Shown here piece after piece: positions 42,864 through 52,392 of a stretch of DNA of 64,000 bases (within the stretch, counting starts at the first letter, position 1; every line of letters starts with the position of its first letter). Under the pieces are notes generated by a model. It saw only the letters and a list, made by a program, of their open reading frames with translations. It was not told the origin of the DNA and did not search any database. Origin of the DNA: Chengkuizengella marina. GTDB taxonomy: Bacteria > Bacillota > Bacilli > Paenibacillales > KCTC-33759. The position numbers and the translations under genes are program-made. The DNA is taken from assembly GCF_009910845.1 (NCBI RefSeq), contig NZ_SIJB01000007.1, positions 1-64,000 of the forward strand, read 5' to 3'.

Positions 42864-42890
42864 AGAACCGCCTCTGGCGGTTCTTGTTCT
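42864..42890 (+). terminator. Terminator of the iol operon
   Basis: AGAACCGCC/GGCGGTTCT stem, three-base loop, TGTTCTT tail. Confidence 0.8.
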
Positions 42891-43004
42891 TCATGTTATA
42901 TAGGAAATCGCAGCTATTCTATTTGATGTAAGTTTTTTTTCTATATTTGGAGTATAATGATTGAAAAAGGGGAATGAAAAAAGCTAGAAGGAGTTTTTTA
43001 TATC

Positions 43005-44021
43005 ATGAAACCTACGATTTACGACATTGCACGTGAAGCTGGTGTATCGATAGCAACCGTATCAAAAGTAATCAATAATACAGGGAGAATCGGGGATAAA
43101 ACCAAACAAAAAGTAATGAAGGTGATGAAGGACCTTGATTATCATCCAAGTATTGTTGCATCTGCTTTAACGGGAAAGAAAACGCATACAATTGGTCTCC
43201 TCATACCAGATATTGCAAATCCATTTTTTGCTGAAATCGCCCGAAGTGTTGAAGACATGGGGAATGAATTAGGTTTTAGTGTGATGATGTGCAGTACGGA
43301 TAACAACATAGATAAAGAGTCCAAATATATTTCATTATTAGAACAAAAAAGAGTGGATGGTATCATACTGGCTACTGGAACTCAAAACACAACTATTTTG
43401 CAAAATCTATTAAAGAAAAAAGTACCGATTGCATTAATTGCTAGGGACATGCCTTCCCTTCCTGTAGATACTGTATTAGTAGATGATTATATGGGGGGGT
43501 ACGAAGCTACTTCCCACTTAATTAAATTAGGTCATCAAAAGATTTCCATTATTGCAGAGGATTTAACAGTAATGAGCAGTAAAGAGCGTATTCGAGGCTA
43601 CTGTCAAGCTTTAGAGGATCATGGATTAGCATTTGATGAACGTCTTTTACACGTAAGTGATTTTACTATTGAAGGCGGAAGAAAAGTAGCAGCTAAGATC
43701 CTATCTGAAAACAATTCAGCTACTGCTATTTTTGCTTGTAATGATTTACTTGCAATGGGAGCTATACAAGCGGCTCGAGAAAAAGGAATTCAAATTCCAG
43801 AGGACTTGTCCATCATCGGATTTGATAATACAATCTTAGCTTCAATATGTGACCCTCCTCTGACTACAATCGCACAACCCATACAAGATATGGGTAAAAA
43901 AGTTGTAGAGTTGTTAGTAAAGGAGATTAAAGAGGAAAAAACGACTAAACAACGTGTTGTATTGATGCCGAAATTGGAAATTCGTAAGACAACTTCCGAG
44001 ATTCATATAAATTTGGTATAA
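43005..44021 (+). CDS. LacI-family transcriptional regulator 2
   Basis: 338 residues, ATG with AAGGAG about twelve bases upstream. Helix-turn-helix TIYDIAREAGVSIATVSKVI and hinge YHPSIVASAL, then a periplasmic-binding-like effector domain (IGLLIPDIANPFFAEIARSVE, AIFACNDLLAMGAIQAA, STPL-like DPPLTTIAQP). It follows the iol operon after a terminator with its own promoter region. B. subtilis controls iol with a DeoR-type IolR; none is here, so one of the two LacI-type proteins is the likely iol repressor. Confidence 0.92.
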   Translation: MKPTIYDIAREAGVSIATVSKVINNTGRIGDKTKQKVMKVMKDLDYHPSIVASALTGKKTHTIGLLIPDIANPFFAEIARSVEDMGNELGFSVMMCSTDNNIDKESKYISLLEQKRVDGIILATGTQNTTILQNLLKKKVPIALIARDMPSLPVDTVLVDDYMGGYEATSHLIKLGHQKISIIAEDLTVMSSKERIRGYCQALEDHGLAFDERLLHVSDFTIEGGRKVAAKILSENNSATAIFACNDLLAMGAIQAAREKGIQIPEDLSIIGFDNTILASICDPPLTTIAQPIQDMGKKVVELLVKEIKEEKTTKQRVVLMPKLEIRKTTSEIHINLV

Positions 44022-44033
44022 AAAATATTAAAG

Positions 44034-44071
44034 ATGATAGCAGAGTTATTTATAAATAACTCTGCTATCAT
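44034..44071. terminator. Bidirectional terminator, 38-bp palindrome
   Basis: ATGATAGCAGAGTTATTTA and its exact inverse; serves the lacI-like gene and the converging hydrolase gene. Confidence 0.8.
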
Positions 44072-44119
44072 TATTTAAGAGTTTATTTAATCCTCATTCT
44101 GGATCAGAATGAATTAAGT

Positions 44120-44992
44120 TCACTTGTTTAAATATAATTCAAACCAATCGATGATTTCTTTTTTGTATTCATCAGAATAAGCACTTAAAGAATGATCCCC
44201 ATATGGGTACTCTATGTATTTATAATCTTTTTGATATTTTTTTAACTGATCAACCATATTTCTAGCTTGATCTACTGGAACTCTCCAATCTTTTTCACCA
44301 TGCAATATCAAGGTTGGTACGTCGATTTCATCTGCCCAATAAACAGCAGAACGTTTTTCATATTCTTCTCTATCAAGAATAGGGTCACCAACTAGCTCAT
44401 TCAAAATCAGCTTCATGTCATTACGTTTCTCATATAAATCTAATTGATCAGTCACCCCACTAATTACAGCCGCAGCCTGAATATCTAAATCATGTTTGAT
44501 TGCTAAGTAAGTCATCATCCCACCGCGAGAAGCACCAAGCATGACTTTTTGATCCATATCTACATAGGGAAGTTCTTCAGCTACGTGGATCAAGTTTAAA
44601 ACATCATTAATATCTGAACCACCGAGTTCTTCTTGTCCTTCACCACCATCGTTACCACGATACTGAGAGGCGAGAACTACATATCCTTGATCTGCCCAAA
44701 ATGATAAATATTGTAATGTTTTTTCATTGATCACTCCGAATTCTCTATTGCCACCACGGTTAAAAATTAGTAAGGGAGCTTTGTCTTCAATCGTTTTTGG
44801 TTTTACTATAAATCCGACCACCTTAAAATCATCACTTAAATATTGCATACGATAAGTTTCCACGTTATTTGAATAAGAAGATTCTATATCCAATAATTCT
44901 TGATTGACAATAATGTTATCTTTTTCATATGTACAAGCACCCAAAATAACTAGAGAAAGCAGTGTCATGATTAGTGTGAATTTTATCTTCAT
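44120..44992 (-). CDS. Lipoprotein alpha/beta hydrolase (prolyl-oligopeptidase-like)
   Basis: 290 residues, ATG after AAGGAGGC. Signal with lipobox VILGAC (Cys20), so it is anchored outside the cell. The fold is that of dipeptidyl-peptidase/prolyl-oligopeptidase-type serine hydrolases: FNRGGNREFG (oxyanion region), SQYRGNDGGEGQEELGG, nucleophile in MLGASRGGMMTYLA, acid Asp near ILHGEKDWRVPVDQA and the terminal His in YGDHSLSAYS. An extracellular peptidase or esterase; substrate unknown. Confidence 0.88.
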   Translation of the reverse strand: MKIKFTLIMTLLSLVILGACTYEKDNIIVNQELLDIESSYSNNVETYRMQYLSDDFKVVGFIVKPKTIEDKAPLLIFNRGGNREFGVINEKTLQYLSFWADQGYVVLASQYRGNDGGEGQEELGGSDINDVLNLIHVAEELPYVDMDQKVMLGASRGGMMTYLAIKHDLDIQAAAVISGVTDQLDLYEKRNDMKLILNELVGDPILDREEYEKRSAVYWADEIDVPTLILHGEKDWRVPVDQARNMVDQLKKYQKDYKYIEYPYGDHSLSAYSDEYKKEIIDWFELYLNK

Positions 44993-45124
44993 CTTCTGCC
45001 TCCTTAATAATAAATATATTTTAAACTACGTTCAATTATAGAGTTGGTTTCACTAAAAAGTAGAGAATTAGAGAACATCCATGTAGAAGTGCTTATCCTT
45101 TTTTAATAAAATAACGTTGCTACT

Positions 45125-45138
45125 AGAACATATATTCT
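45125..45138. promoter_or_regulatory. LexA-box-like site in front of mrfA
   Basis: AGAACATATATTCT resembles CGAACATATGTTCG with mismatches at the outer bases and one core G. It overlaps the -35 position of a promoter whose TATAAT lies at 45152-45157. Confidence 0.3.
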
Positions 45139-45202
45139 GTAAAATGGGATGTATAATATTTGTATTGGAAAATGAAGATATGGTTGATAAGGAGTTTAAA
45201 TC

Positions 45203-47506
45203 ATGAATAGATTAACGGGTAAATTTAATTCCCTTCATGAATTAATTAAAGAAATTAAAAACATGCCTCAGTACAAAGCACAAATTACACATTGGCATAC
45301 GATTCCAGCTAAAGAAGCACGTTGTGCTGAATTCCCTGAACAAATACAAAATGAATTGAAACAGGTTTTTTTGGACAGGGGCATTTCAAGTTTATACACA
45401 CATCAAGCAGAGTCCTTTCAAGAAATAAATAAGGGAAATCATGTAGTGACAGTAACTCCTACAGCATCAGGGAAAACATTATGTTATAACTTGCCTGTAT
45501 TGCAACGTTTATTGGAGGACAATAGTGCTAGAGCTTTATATATGTTCCCTACAAAAGCATTGGCGCAGGATCAGGTGGCAGAAGTTAATGAACTGATCAA
45601 TTTATTAGAAGTGGATATAAAGGCCTATACCTATGATGGAGATACAGCACCAACAGCCAGGCAAGCGATACGAAATGCTGGTCATATCGTAGTCACGAAT
45701 CCAGATATGTTACATTCAGCCATTCTCCCTCATCATACAAAATGGGTAAAGTTGTTTGAGAATCTGCAATTTATTGTTATCGATGAATTACATACATATC
45801 GAGGTGTATTTGGTAGTCATGTTGCCAACGTATTACGCAGATTAAAACGAATTTGTAATTTTTATGGCTCAAATCCTCAATTTATTTGTACTTCAGCAAC
45901 CATTGCGAATCCGAAGGAACATGCAGAACGATTATTAGAACAAAAAGTATATTTAATTGATAAAAATGGGGCACCTGCGGGTGAAAAACATGTCGTTTTT
46001 TATAATCCTCCTATTGTGAATCAACAATTAGGCATTAGAAGAAGCAGTGTGTTAGAATCTCAAAAACTAGCAAGTTTATTGTTGAAAAACGGTATTCAAA
46101 CCATTGTGTTTGCTCGAAGCAGAGTGCGTGTTGAAATTTTATTAACTTACTTACAGGAACAAACCAAGAATGAATTTGGTACAAAATCTATCCGTGGTTA
46201 TCGTGGAGGATATTTACCAAAACAAAGAAGAGAAATCGAACGAGGATTAAGAAATGGGGAAATTCGTGGTGTCGTTTCTACGAACGCACTGGAATTAGGG
46301 ATTGATATTGGTCAATTGCAAGCGTGTGTGATGAACGGATATCCAGGTAGCATTGCGAGTACATGGCAGCAATCAGGCAGAGCGGGTAGAAGACAGGAAA
46401 GCTCTCTCACTTTTATGGTTGCAAGCAGCAATCCATTAGACCAATATATTATTCAAAATCCACAATTTTTCTTTGAAGCAACACCAGAAGAAGCAAGAAT
46501 AGAAGCAGATAATTTATTAATTTTAATAGATCATATCAAATGTGCCGCTTATGAATTACCGTTTGAAAAAGGAGAAAAATTTGGAGGAGAGACATTACTA
46601 GAAGTATTGGAGTTTTTAACTGAAGAAAAGGTACTGCATCAAGTGCAAGATCGTTGGTATTGGATGGAGCAATCGTTTCCAGCTCATAATATTTCATTAC
46701 GTTCTGCTGCCCAAGAAAACTTTATTATTATAGATATGACAGAAGGTAGCAGGGTCATTGGGGAAGTGGATCGTTTCAGTGCTCCTACTTTAATTCACGA
46801 AGAAGCAATTTACATTCATGAAGGTATACAGTTTCAAGTAGAAAAATTGGATTTTGAAGAGAAAAAAGCGTTTGTAAGAAAAGTGGATGTTGACTATTTT
46901 ACAGATGCAAACCTAGCTGTCCAATTGAAAGTACTTCAAGTAGATAAACAAACTGAAACAAATTCGCATGAAATTCAATATGGTGAAGTAACGGTAAACG
47001 CTAAAGCAACATTTTTCAAAAAAATAAAATATAAAACACATGAGAATATTGGGTCTGGTCCGATTCATCTACCAGAAGAAGAATTGCATACCAGCTCGTA
47101 TTGGTTTTCATTTGCTGAGAATATCTTAGAAAATCGAAGCAAAAATGATCTGCAATTTGCTTTACTTGGTCTTTCAAACGTATTAGTTCATATTGCACCG
47201 TTATATTTAATGTGTGATCCGATGGACATTAGAGTGGTGCCACAGGTCAAAGCCATTCACACTAAATTACCAACGATATTCTTTTATGATCGTTACCCTG
47301 GGGGAGTGGGATTAAGTGAACGTTTATATGAAGTACACCATGCACTGTTAGAACAAGCAAAAGAATTAATTCAAGGTTGTACTTGTTTAAGCGGATGTCC
47401 TGCCTGCGTAGGTCCCATCGAAGAGGTTGGATTAACTGGGAAAGAGTTCGCATTAGAATTACTAGGTGTTTTGATTAATGAAAACAATAATGAACTGATT
47501 CATTGA
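45203..47506 (+). CDS. mrfA: MrfA, DEAD/DEAH-box DNA-repair helicase (YprA)
   Basis: 767 residues, ATG after AAGGAG. Superfamily-2 helicase: VTVTPTASGKTLCYN (motif I), VIDELHTYRG (DELH-type motif II), CTSATIANP (motif III), TNALELGIDIG and QQSGRAGRR (motif VI). The C-terminal DUF1998-like domain carries four Cys in CTCLSGCPACVGP, a zinc site. In B. subtilis the YprA/YprB pair (MrfA/MrfB) removes mitomycin-C damage independently of UvrABC. mrfB follows 48 bases downstream. Confidence 0.93.
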   Translation: MNRLTGKFNSLHELIKEIKNMPQYKAQITHWHTIPAKEARCAEFPEQIQNELKQVFLDRGISSLYTHQAESFQEINKGNHVVTVTPTASGKTLCYNLPVLQRLLEDNSARALYMFPTKALAQDQVAEVNELINLLEVDIKAYTYDGDTAPTARQAIRNAGHIVVTNPDMLHSAILPHHTKWVKLFENLQFIVIDELHTYRGVFGSHVANVLRRLKRICNFYGSNPQFICTSATIANPKEHAERLLEQKVYLIDKNGAPAGEKHVVFYNPPIVNQQLGIRRSSVLESQKLASLLLKNGIQTIVFARSRVRVEILLTYLQEQTKNEFGTKSIRGYRGGYLPKQRREIERGLRNGEIRGVVSTNALELGIDIGQLQACVMNGYPGSIASTWQQSGRAGRRQESSLTFMVASSNPLDQYIIQNPQFFFEATPEEARIEADNLLILIDHIKCAAYELPFEKGEKFGGETLLEVLEFLTEEKVLHQVQDRWYWMEQSFPAHNISLRSAAQENFIIIDMTEGSRVIGEVDRFSAPTLIHEEAIYIHEGIQFQVEKLDFEEKKAFVRKVDVDYFTDANLAVQLKVLQVDKQTETNSHEIQYGEVTVNAKATFFKKIKYKTHENIGSGPIHLPEEELHTSSYWFSFAENILENRSKNDLQFALLGLSNVLVHIAPLYLMCDPMDIRVVPQVKAIHTKLPTIFFYDRYPGGVGLSERLYEVHHALLEQAKELIQGCTCLSGCPACVGPIEEVGLTGKEFALELLGVLINENNNELIH

Positions 47507-47554
47507 TTAAGTTTATCTGCTGCAAAATTCTGAATCTATTGAGGGGGGATAAGG

Positions 47555-48853
47555 TTGAGCCAATTAAAAAATAGATTAAATAGATTGAAAAAAACTCAAG
47601 CATCAATAGATAATAAAGTAATTTCTTCTCATTTGAAAGGTGGAGAGTGGGGAGAGGTAGGAGCAGTTACAAAAACGAATGCATACGGCTCTTTTGTAAA
47701 AAGAGAGATAAGGATTCCATTGCAAGAAAAGATTGGTTTTTATCCATTATATCAATTGGTAGGTAGTGCTCAAGCCTTATCCCACTTGCAATCCATAAAA
47801 TCAAATGTTCTACATGATAAAATGTTATTTTTTGATACAGAAACAACTGGTTTGGGGATTGGTGCTGGGAACGTACCGTTTATGCTTGGAATTGGTTATT
47901 ATACAGATGATGCATTTATAGTAGAGCAGTTATTTATTCGTAATCCGAGTGAAGAATTAGCTATGTTGGCTTATATAAATGAGAAGTTCCAACACTTTAC
48001 GCATCTAGTCTCTTATAATGGTAAAACGTTTGACTTACCTTTACTCAAAAATAGATTCATAATTCATCGATTGACTTATGAAGGGGAACATTTGGAGCAT
48101 ATAGATTTATTATATCCAGCTAGAAGTTTGTGGAGAAATTCTTTAACTACTTGTAAGTTAAGTCATGTAGAGCGCAAAAGATTAGGAATTCATCGTGTAG
48201 ATGATGTGCCTGGTTCTATGGCACCTACATTATATTTTAAATATTTAATAGAAAAAGATCCTAACATTGTGGCGGATGTATTTCGTCATAATAAAGTAGA
48301 TATTGTAACCTTAGCTATATTAAGTATTTATTTTGTTTCATTGTTTGAAAAAAGAGATGTATATTCAAATTTAGAATTAGATGAATTATATCGATTATGT
48401 GTTTGGTTCAATAATATGGAATTAACAGATTTGTTTCAATATGTTTATGAATTGCTCACTACTAGAGTTATAGAGGAAGATCCGAATTATTTTATTCCCC
48501 TAGCTATGATCTTTAAGAAAAAAAAGGATGTTGAAACGTCCGTTTCTTTATGGAAAAAGTTCATTGAACTGCAAGGACATCAACGAATAATAAACACTGA
48601 ACCATATATAGAGTTGGCAAAATACTATGAACATCGTAAAAAGGATTTTAAACAGGCAATATACTACACAAAAGAAGCGGAGCTAAGAGTGTATAATAGG
48701 ATTTCTCTATCAAAAAGGAACCAAAAATATACTGAAATATTGCAAGAAATTCAAAAAAGGAAGAATAGGTTGGAAAAGAAAATAAAGTCTAGAGTGAATG
48801 AAGTAGATCAAAATAGTGTTGTGGAATTAAGACAAGTTGAAATGAATGTATAA
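47555..48853 (+). CDS. mrfB: MrfB, exonuclease of the mitomycin repair pair (YprB)
   Basis: 432 residues from TTG after GAGGGGGG. RNase-H-like 3'-5' exonuclease of the DnaQ/YprB type: first acidic motif MLFFDTETTGLG, middle SYNGKTFDLPLLKNR and the terminal Asp of VFRHNKVDIVTLA. The last 130 residues form TPR-like helices (LAKYYEHRKKDFKQAIYYT). It follows the MrfA helicase in an operon, as in B. subtilis, where the nuclease acts after helicase unwinding at mitomycin lesions. A terminator overlaps the stop codon region. Confidence 0.92.
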   Translation: MSQLKNRLNRLKKTQASIDNKVISSHLKGGEWGEVGAVTKTNAYGSFVKREIRIPLQEKIGFYPLYQLVGSAQALSHLQSIKSNVLHDKMLFFDTETTGLGIGAGNVPFMLGIGYYTDDAFIVEQLFIRNPSEELAMLAYINEKFQHFTHLVSYNGKTFDLPLLKNRFIIHRLTYEGEHLEHIDLLYPARSLWRNSLTTCKLSHVERKRLGIHRVDDVPGSMAPTLYFKYLIEKDPNIVADVFRHNKVDIVTLAILSIYFVSLFEKRDVYSNLELDELYRLCVWFNNMELTDLFQYVYELLTTRVIEEDPNYFIPLAMIFKKKKDVETSVSLWKKFIELQGHQRIINTEPYIELAKYYEHRKKDFKQAIYYTKEAELRVYNRISLSKRNQKYTEILQEIQKRKNRLEKKIKSRVNEVDQNSVVELRQVEMNV

Positions 48854-48884
48854 CACTCCTTCTAATATAAAGGAGTGTTGTATT
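48853..48884 (+). terminator. Terminator of mrfAB
   Basis: AACACTCCTT/AAGGAGTGTT stem with a seven-base loop, beginning at the stop codon. Confidence 0.7.
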
Positions 48885-48899
48885 GTTAAGTTATGCTAT

Positions 48900-49472
48900 T
48901 TAAATTTCACTTCTTTTACCTTCATAACATTTTCGACATACAGAATGGTATGATTCGTTGCCACCAATTTGGATCTGTTCTCCTGAATATACAGGTTTGC
49001 CATCTTCGAACCGCAGTACCATCGTTGCTTTTCGACTGCAAAAGGAGCATATTGTTTTAATTTCTTCAATTTTATCAGCATATAAGAGCATGTATTGACT
49101 ACCTTCAAATAATTCATTACGGAAATCATTTTTGAGCCCATATCCAATAACAGGAATATGAAAGTTGTCTACTATTTTAGCCAACTGTAAGACTTGGTCT
49201 TTTTTCAGAAATTGTACTTCATCAACTAGAATACATGCGATGTTAGATTTTTCTTTTACAGTATCTATTAAGTTTGTATCATCGTAAATAGGAATGGCTT
49301 TTCTTTTAAATCCAATCCTTGAAGAGATGTAACCAACTTCATCTCGATCATCTATCCCAGAAGTAAAGATTAAGACATCTTTACCATGTTCCTCGTAATT
49401 GTGTGCTACTTTTAATATATCAATTGATTTTCCGCTGTTCATTGAACCGTATCTGAAAAAAAGCTGTGCCAT
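48900..49472 (-). CDS. tdk: Thymidine kinase
   Basis: 190 residues, ATG after AGAGGAGA. Type II thymidine kinase: Walker A GSMNSGKS, Walker [10 protein letters not shown], the lid region with two Cys pairs for zinc (CSFC and CRKC), and a Tyr/His substrate loop (NESYHSVC). Salvage of thymidine to dTMP. It stands alone on the minus strand between converging mrfB and the beta-helix gene. It is related to the group with [12 protein letters not shown] in place of the more common YEQ region; function is not in doubt. Confidence 0.92.
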   Translation of the reverse strand: MAQLFFRYGSMNSGKSIDILKVAHNYEEHGKDVLIFTSGIDDRDEVGYISSRIGFKRKAIPIYDDTNLIDTVKEKSNIACILVDEVQFLKKDQVLQLAKIVDNFHIPVIGYGLKNDFRNELFEGSQYMLLYADKIEEIKTICSFCSRKATMVLRFEDGKPVYSGEQIQIGGNESYHSVCRKCYEGKRSEI

Positions 49473-49565
49473 TTGATTTCTCCTCTCAAGTTCATCTTAC
49501 AATATCATATACCATAAGCGAGGAAACAGGGAACCCATTTACGTTAATACGATATAATGGAAAAA

Positions 49566-49598
49566 TAAAAACACTTCTCTAATGCAAAAGAAGTGTTC
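49566..49598 (-). terminator. Terminator of the beta-helix gene
   Basis: AACACTTCT/AGAAGTGTT stem; on the minus strand followed by TTTTATTTTT. Confidence 0.75.
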
Positions 49599-49608
49599 AT
49601 TGTAACGT

Positions 49609-51690
49609 TTATCGTTTAAAGAACCCCTTAGGATTACACGACCCTTCACATAGTCCTTCTGGAATACTAGAATTACATTTATTTTCATCGATTGTGAAAT
49701 TATCACTTTCTAATGAGTTATTTTGGATATCTGGGATATTTCCAAATAAACAGTTAGAACGGATTCCAAAGAAATCTATTGTAGAATCTTCTATAATGAT
49801 TCCAGCTTCTCTATTGTTTTCTATACAATTTTGATCTACGATCGTTCGAATTTCATTATCAAATAATTCATTCACTTGTATTCCATTGCTTTTATTCATT
49901 TGACAAATATTTTTTATAATACGATTACCAAGACCAGTTAATTCAATTCCGTTACTTTTATTTTTATTACACACATTGCCCCAAATGATGTGAGTAATCT
50001 CGGTTGCATTAATACCATTTAATGAATTTCCAATTGCTTTATTCAAAAACCATAAATTATCATCAAATCGTGAGAGAAATCCGTTGTTTTTATTATCTAT
50101 AGCACAGTTTTCGATGCAAATATGTTCATCATTGAATGAAAAACCATTTAAACGATTATTTTTTGCTTCGTTAAACAAAAATAAATTACAATCGACAACT
50201 ATAAAACCATGATCTTGATTTTCAATTGCTTTACATTTAATAAAGTAATTAGTATCTTCGCCATTAAACCCATTTTTCCCATTCATTATTGCTTCACACT
50301 GATTGAAAAAACTTACATCATCTGTGATCATAAATCCATCTTCCATATTATTTTTTGATTGAATTTTTTCTAATGTATTAAACTGCTCCTCTATGTTTAC
50401 TCCATTGACCCCAAAATTTTGTACCGATAGATTTTCTAAAGAATTGAGGCGGCTGCTAATTGTAATGCCATCACCTCCAATATTTGTGCCATCAAGGATT
50501 GTTTTGCATATGCCTGATCCAGCAATTCGGAGACGACTTTTTGTATTCGGGATGTTTACTTGTTCAGGAAATATCCCTTTACTTATGTTGATTTGAAAAC
50601 CTGATAAAGTATCCAGATTATTAATAGCCTCAGATATAGTGTCAAAATCTCCTGGTACACTGACAGCGTCATTTCTTTGGCATAATCCATCTGGCATACT
50701 AGTCTGACAAACGTTGTCTGCAAAGGTACAATTCGTTATTAATTGTTCTACTAAGATATCTGGAGTGTTGCCTCTTAAACAATTGGAACGAACAGCAGTC
50801 TCATCTCCAGCAATATGAACACCAGCCTCCTTGTTATTTTTTACGATGTTTAGATCAATGACATTCTCATTGTCTACCACCTGAATTCCAGCTTTTTTAT
50901 TATTGATTACATGATTTTTTATAATTCTTGTTACGCCATTCACTGCTAAAATACCATTTAAAACATTGTTTTTACTAACATTATCAAATAATATTACTTC
51001 ACTATCTATTAAAAATCCATTCACCTTATTTTCCAATGATTTGTTAAATGCATATATATTTTCAAACGAGGTAATGGAATCACTAAAACCGTTGCCCCCA
51101 TTTTTTATAGCAGAACTTGAGAAAATATAACATCTTCTTCCTCCTACAAGAAATCCATTTTTAGTATTTTGTTTGGCTACACAACAAAATATTAAATTCT
51201 TACTAACATTGCTTTCTACTAATAGTCCGTTAGATTTATTATTTATCAATTTACAATGCATAATAAAAGTATTACCTCTTCTTGAAATGATTCCATCTCC
51301 AGCATTTCCATTTATTTCGCATTCAAATACCATATTTCTTCTACCATTGTTTAGTTCAATTCCTATTTTATTGTTTATGACTTGTACCTTATGGATAATA
51401 TTTTCTTGAAAATTCACAAAAATTCCTGTGCCTTTAAAGTTCTGCACTGTTAAATTTTTAATGGTAACTAATTGATTATTTATTGTAATGCCATTAATAA
51501 TACCTAAAGTCTGCCCATTAATGATTGTTTTTCCTTTACCTGCTCCTATAAGGCGAAGCCCATCTATATTAATAGTAAGCTCTTCAGGGAAATTTCCTTC
51601 ACCTACTCTAATAGTATCGTATGGAGCAGATACTGCTAATGCATCATTAATCGTTGGAAATTCAGCAGTTGGAACTTTCCGTACAGTCAT
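49609..51690 (-). CDS. Right-handed parallel beta-helix protein, internally duplicated
   Basis: 693 residues, ATG with AGAAGGGAC upstream, no signal peptide. Many about 23-residue coils rich in Asn (pattern N..I.NNKxxGI) mark a NosD/pectate-lyase-type beta-helix. Two homologous halves are visible: each begins with a cap (VPTAEFPTINDALAVS; VPGDFDTISEAINN) and ends with SNCLxGNxPDI, then C..S.P.GLC. The end adds CEGSCNPKGFFKR. Without catalytic residues I recognise, it is more likely a structural protein than a lyase, perhaps on the spore surface. Expression is not evident; no CATAnnnTA was found upstream. Confidence 0.75.
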   Translation of the reverse strand: MTVRKVPTAEFPTINDALAVSAPYDTIRVGEGNFPEELTINIDGLRLIGAGKGKTIINGQTLGIINGITINNQLVTIKNLTVQNFKGTGIFVNFQENIIHKVQVINNKIGIELNNGRRNMVFECEINGNAGDGIISRRGNTFIMHCKLINNKSNGLLVESNVSKNLIFCCVAKQNTKNGFLVGGRRCYIFSSSAIKNGGNGFSDSITSFENIYAFNKSLENKVNGFLIDSEVILFDNVSKNNVLNGILAVNGVTRIIKNHVINNKKAGIQVVDNENVIDLNIVKNNKEAGVHIAGDETAVRSNCLRGNTPDILVEQLITNCTFADNVCQTSMPDGLCQRNDAVSVPGDFDTISEAINNLDTLSGFQINISKGIFPEQVNIPNTKSRLRIAGSGICKTILDGTNIGGDGITISSRLNSLENLSVQNFGVNGVNIEEQFNTLEKIQSKNNMEDGFMITDDVSFFNQCEAIMNGKNGFNGEDTNYFIKCKAIENQDHGFIVVDCNLFLFNEAKNNRLNGFSFNDEHICIENCAIDNKNNGFLSRFDDNLWFLNKAIGNSLNGINATEITHIIWGNVCNKNKSNGIELTGLGNRIIKNICQMNKSNGIQVNELFDNEIRTIVDQNCIENNREAGIIIEDSTIDFFGIRSNCLFGNIPDIQNNSLESDNFTIDENKCNSSIPEGLCEGSCNPKGFFKR

Positions 51691-51906
51691 CTCGTTTTGT
51701 CCCTTCTAATTTTTAGTAATTGTTACATCATATGAAACCTAAAAATAAAAGTCCTAGATAAGTGCCCTTTTTTTATAAAGATAGGCAATGTGGATTAGGC
51801 AATCGTTTGATTTTAATTTATACATGAGAAATAGGGCAGATGAACCAGACAAGAAACACATAATATGCATAACTTAAAGAAAAATCAATATAGGTGGGTG
51901 AGCAGA

Positions 51907-52260
51907 ATGGATAATCTTTTTTTGAAAAATCAAATTAATCAAGCTAGACAAATGTTAAATCAACAAATGGAACGTATACAAGGAAAAGGGGGGCAAAGTG
52001 GGCAATTAAAGTTACAGCATGATTATTTTAAAAGTTTACATGAAACGATGAATCAACAATTAAATCAAGTGAAACAGTTTCAAGGAAATGAGAAAATCAA
52101 TGGGAAGATTGATCAGAATCGAGATATGCTTGACAAACATTTGAAAAAAATGAATGAGATGTTATCAAATCTGGGAATTGAAGGAGAGGATAATAAGTTA
52201 GATGCGTTTCATAAAAAAATGAATAACTTATTGGACTCATTTCTAGAAAAAAAGAAGTGA
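51907..52260 (+). CDS. Helical hypothetical protein
   Basis: 117 residues. ATG at 51907 follows AGGTGGGTGAG; the in-frame ATG at 51865 has no ribosome site. Gln/Lys/Met/Asn-rich, almost fully helical with heptad-like spacing (NQARQMLNQQMERIQ; MLDKHLKKMNEMLSNL), and a Gly-rich break GKGGQSGQ at about 28-35. No Cys, no membrane span. It reminds one of small YqfQ/CotX-like spore helices but I cannot place it. Confidence 0.5.
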   Translation: MDNLFLKNQINQARQMLNQQMERIQGKGGQSGQLKLQHDYFKSLHETMNQQLNQVKQFQGNEKINGKIDQNRDMLDKHLKKMNEMLSNLGIEGEDNKLDAFHKKMNNLLDSFLEKKK

Positions 52261-52392
52261 ATATTTTTGATATGATTAAGTTGTCATAGAATAGACAACA
52301 ATGTGAATAGACATCGCTTGATTTTACTTGATTTCACGTTAAAATAAAGGGAACCTTTCTTTATTGTGAAGGAAGGTGAAGGGTGATTACAA

